Shown in pieces: positions 21,501 through 21,634 of a stretch of 21,634 nt of DNA (position 1 is the stretch's first letter; each line of letters opens with the position of its first letter). The notes under the pieces are model-generated. The model ran no database searches, was not told the DNA's origin, and saw only the letters and a list, made by a program, of their open reading frames with translations. Origin of the DNA: Rhizaria sp. SCN 62-66 (Eukaryota > Rhizaria, unplaced); assembly GCA_001724265.1 (NCBI GenBank), contig MEDY01000446.1, positions 1-21,634 on the forward strand, read 5' to 3'. A program made the translations under genes and the position numbers.

Positions 21501-21634
21501 GACAGCTCGCCGGTGCGCGGCTCGACGCAGCGCCGGCCCTCGGCCGCGGCGGCGGCGTCGGCGATCACGGCCGCCGCCAACGCTAACACTCGCGAGCGCC
21601 GCGGCGGGCGCGCCTCGGCCGCGGCCGTGCGCCG
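15594..21634 (+). CDS. giant class II (Hda1-type) histone deacetylase, 3' truncated by window
   Basis: Exons 15594-15618, 15958-16052 and 16275 to the window edge give at least 1,826 residues. The protein is a zinc-dependent lysine deacetylase, expected to act on histones and other acetyl-lysine proteins. Catalytic motifs: RPPGHH (133-138), WDVHHGNG (zinc ligands D177 and H179), SAGFDPSPNDPLGG (zinc ligand D763) and LEGGY (Y802, so not the Tyr-less class IIa type). GFCLLNNVAIGV and SMHRREKHFFPETG are class II signatures. D177 and H179 match human HDAC8 numbering (D178, H180), but D763 comes about 500 residues later than expected because of an insertion. After the catalytic domain (about residue 825) come Ala/Ser- and Arg/Asp-rich linkers, a partly folded-looking region (about 1320-1530) and Gln/Glu coiled coils. 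The tiny first exon (MEPHPTRT) is chosen for its good ATG context and a phase-1 join giving TGYTSDAKLLLH. Confidence 0.88.
15619..15957 (+). other. intron 1 of the deacetylase gene (proposed)
   Basis: The donor is ACAG|GTCCGT and the acceptor is CCACCCCCTCAG|GC, 339 nt, phase 1. The acceptor is strong. The donor is weaker and rests on the sense of the joined sequence. Confidence 0.6.
16053..16274 (+). other. intron 2 of the deacetylase gene
   Basis: The donor is CAAG|GTATGC and the acceptor is ATATGCAG|GC, 222 nt, phase 0, with a long T/C-rich body. The join gives HTKLK|ASGLVERC, placed as expected upstream of the catalytic motifs. Confidence 0.85.
16809..18311 (+). other. about 500-residue insertion inside the deacetylase catalytic domain
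   Basis: The catalytic sequence stops after SIIIGG (residues 213-218) and resumes at RTINVPLP (721-728). In known class II enzymes these are joined by a short Gly-rich loop. The intervening codons are open, GC-rich and in phase. They encode Ala/Gly/Pro-rich sequence, a strongly acidic tract (17401-17690), a basic Arg-rich helix (17680-17830) and Ser/Ala/Gly-rich sequence. No AT-rich intron is visible inside. Confidence 0.8.
21353..21431 (+). repeat. CAG-rich Gln tract in the deacetylase tail
   Basis: Interrupted CAG units encode Gln runs with Leu, Arg and His. CAGCAGCAG arrays make this a likely length-variable site. It is followed by His/Asp/Arg-rich sequence. Confidence 0.75.

Overview
The window looks like nuclear DNA of a unicellular eukaryote (a protist I cannot place further). 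Genes are GC-rich with strong G/C preference at third positions. They are separated by AT-richer spacers and interrupted by GT-AG introns of about 170-340 nt, most with a GTACG/GTATG donor. Three plus-strand ends have AATAAA 130-143 nt past the stop. Proteins are full of Ala, Gln, Asp/Glu and Gly/Arg low-complexity tracts. No rRNA, tRNA, CRISPR array or transposon was recognised.

Layout: the possible 3' end of an upstream gene (1-66); an 857-codon gene of unknown function (679-3252, +); a 1.8 kb convergent spacer with strong A-over-T skew; a triple-KH RNA-binding protein (5012-6827, -, two exons); a 1.9 kb divergent spacer; an unknown Lys/Ala-repeat protein (8687-10475, +, two exons); an acidic, RGG-rich nucleolar-type protein with an Rrp17/Nop25-like start (10922-13631, +, two exons); an acyl-CoA dehydrogenase-like protein (13903-15204, -); and, from a shared 389-bp divergent promoter region, a very large class II histone deacetylase (15594 to beyond the window end, +, three exons seen). 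There is no operon-like organisation. The named functions are chromatin deacetylation, RNA binding, ribosome biogenesis and acyl-CoA metabolism, with no evident common pathway.

The most interesting signal is the codon UAG. Four in-frame UAGs interrupt three genes, and in each case coding-like sequence continues in the same frame to a UAA or UGA. In the acyl-CoA dehydrogenase-like gene, one UAG sits just before a family-typical WALSGFKSFVTGG segment and a second sits before a family-typical C-terminal tail. Every gene end inferred this way is UAA or UGA. The simplest reading is a variant nuclear code in which UAG is sense; glutamine is my weak favourite, and leucine or glutamate remain possible. 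The main alternatives are unrecognised introns ending in TAG, programmed readthrough or sequence errors.

The second notable feature is the deacetylase. Its catalytic domain is split by an insertion of about 500 residues between the second and third zinc ligands, and it carries a tail of about 1,000 residues that is still open at the window edge.
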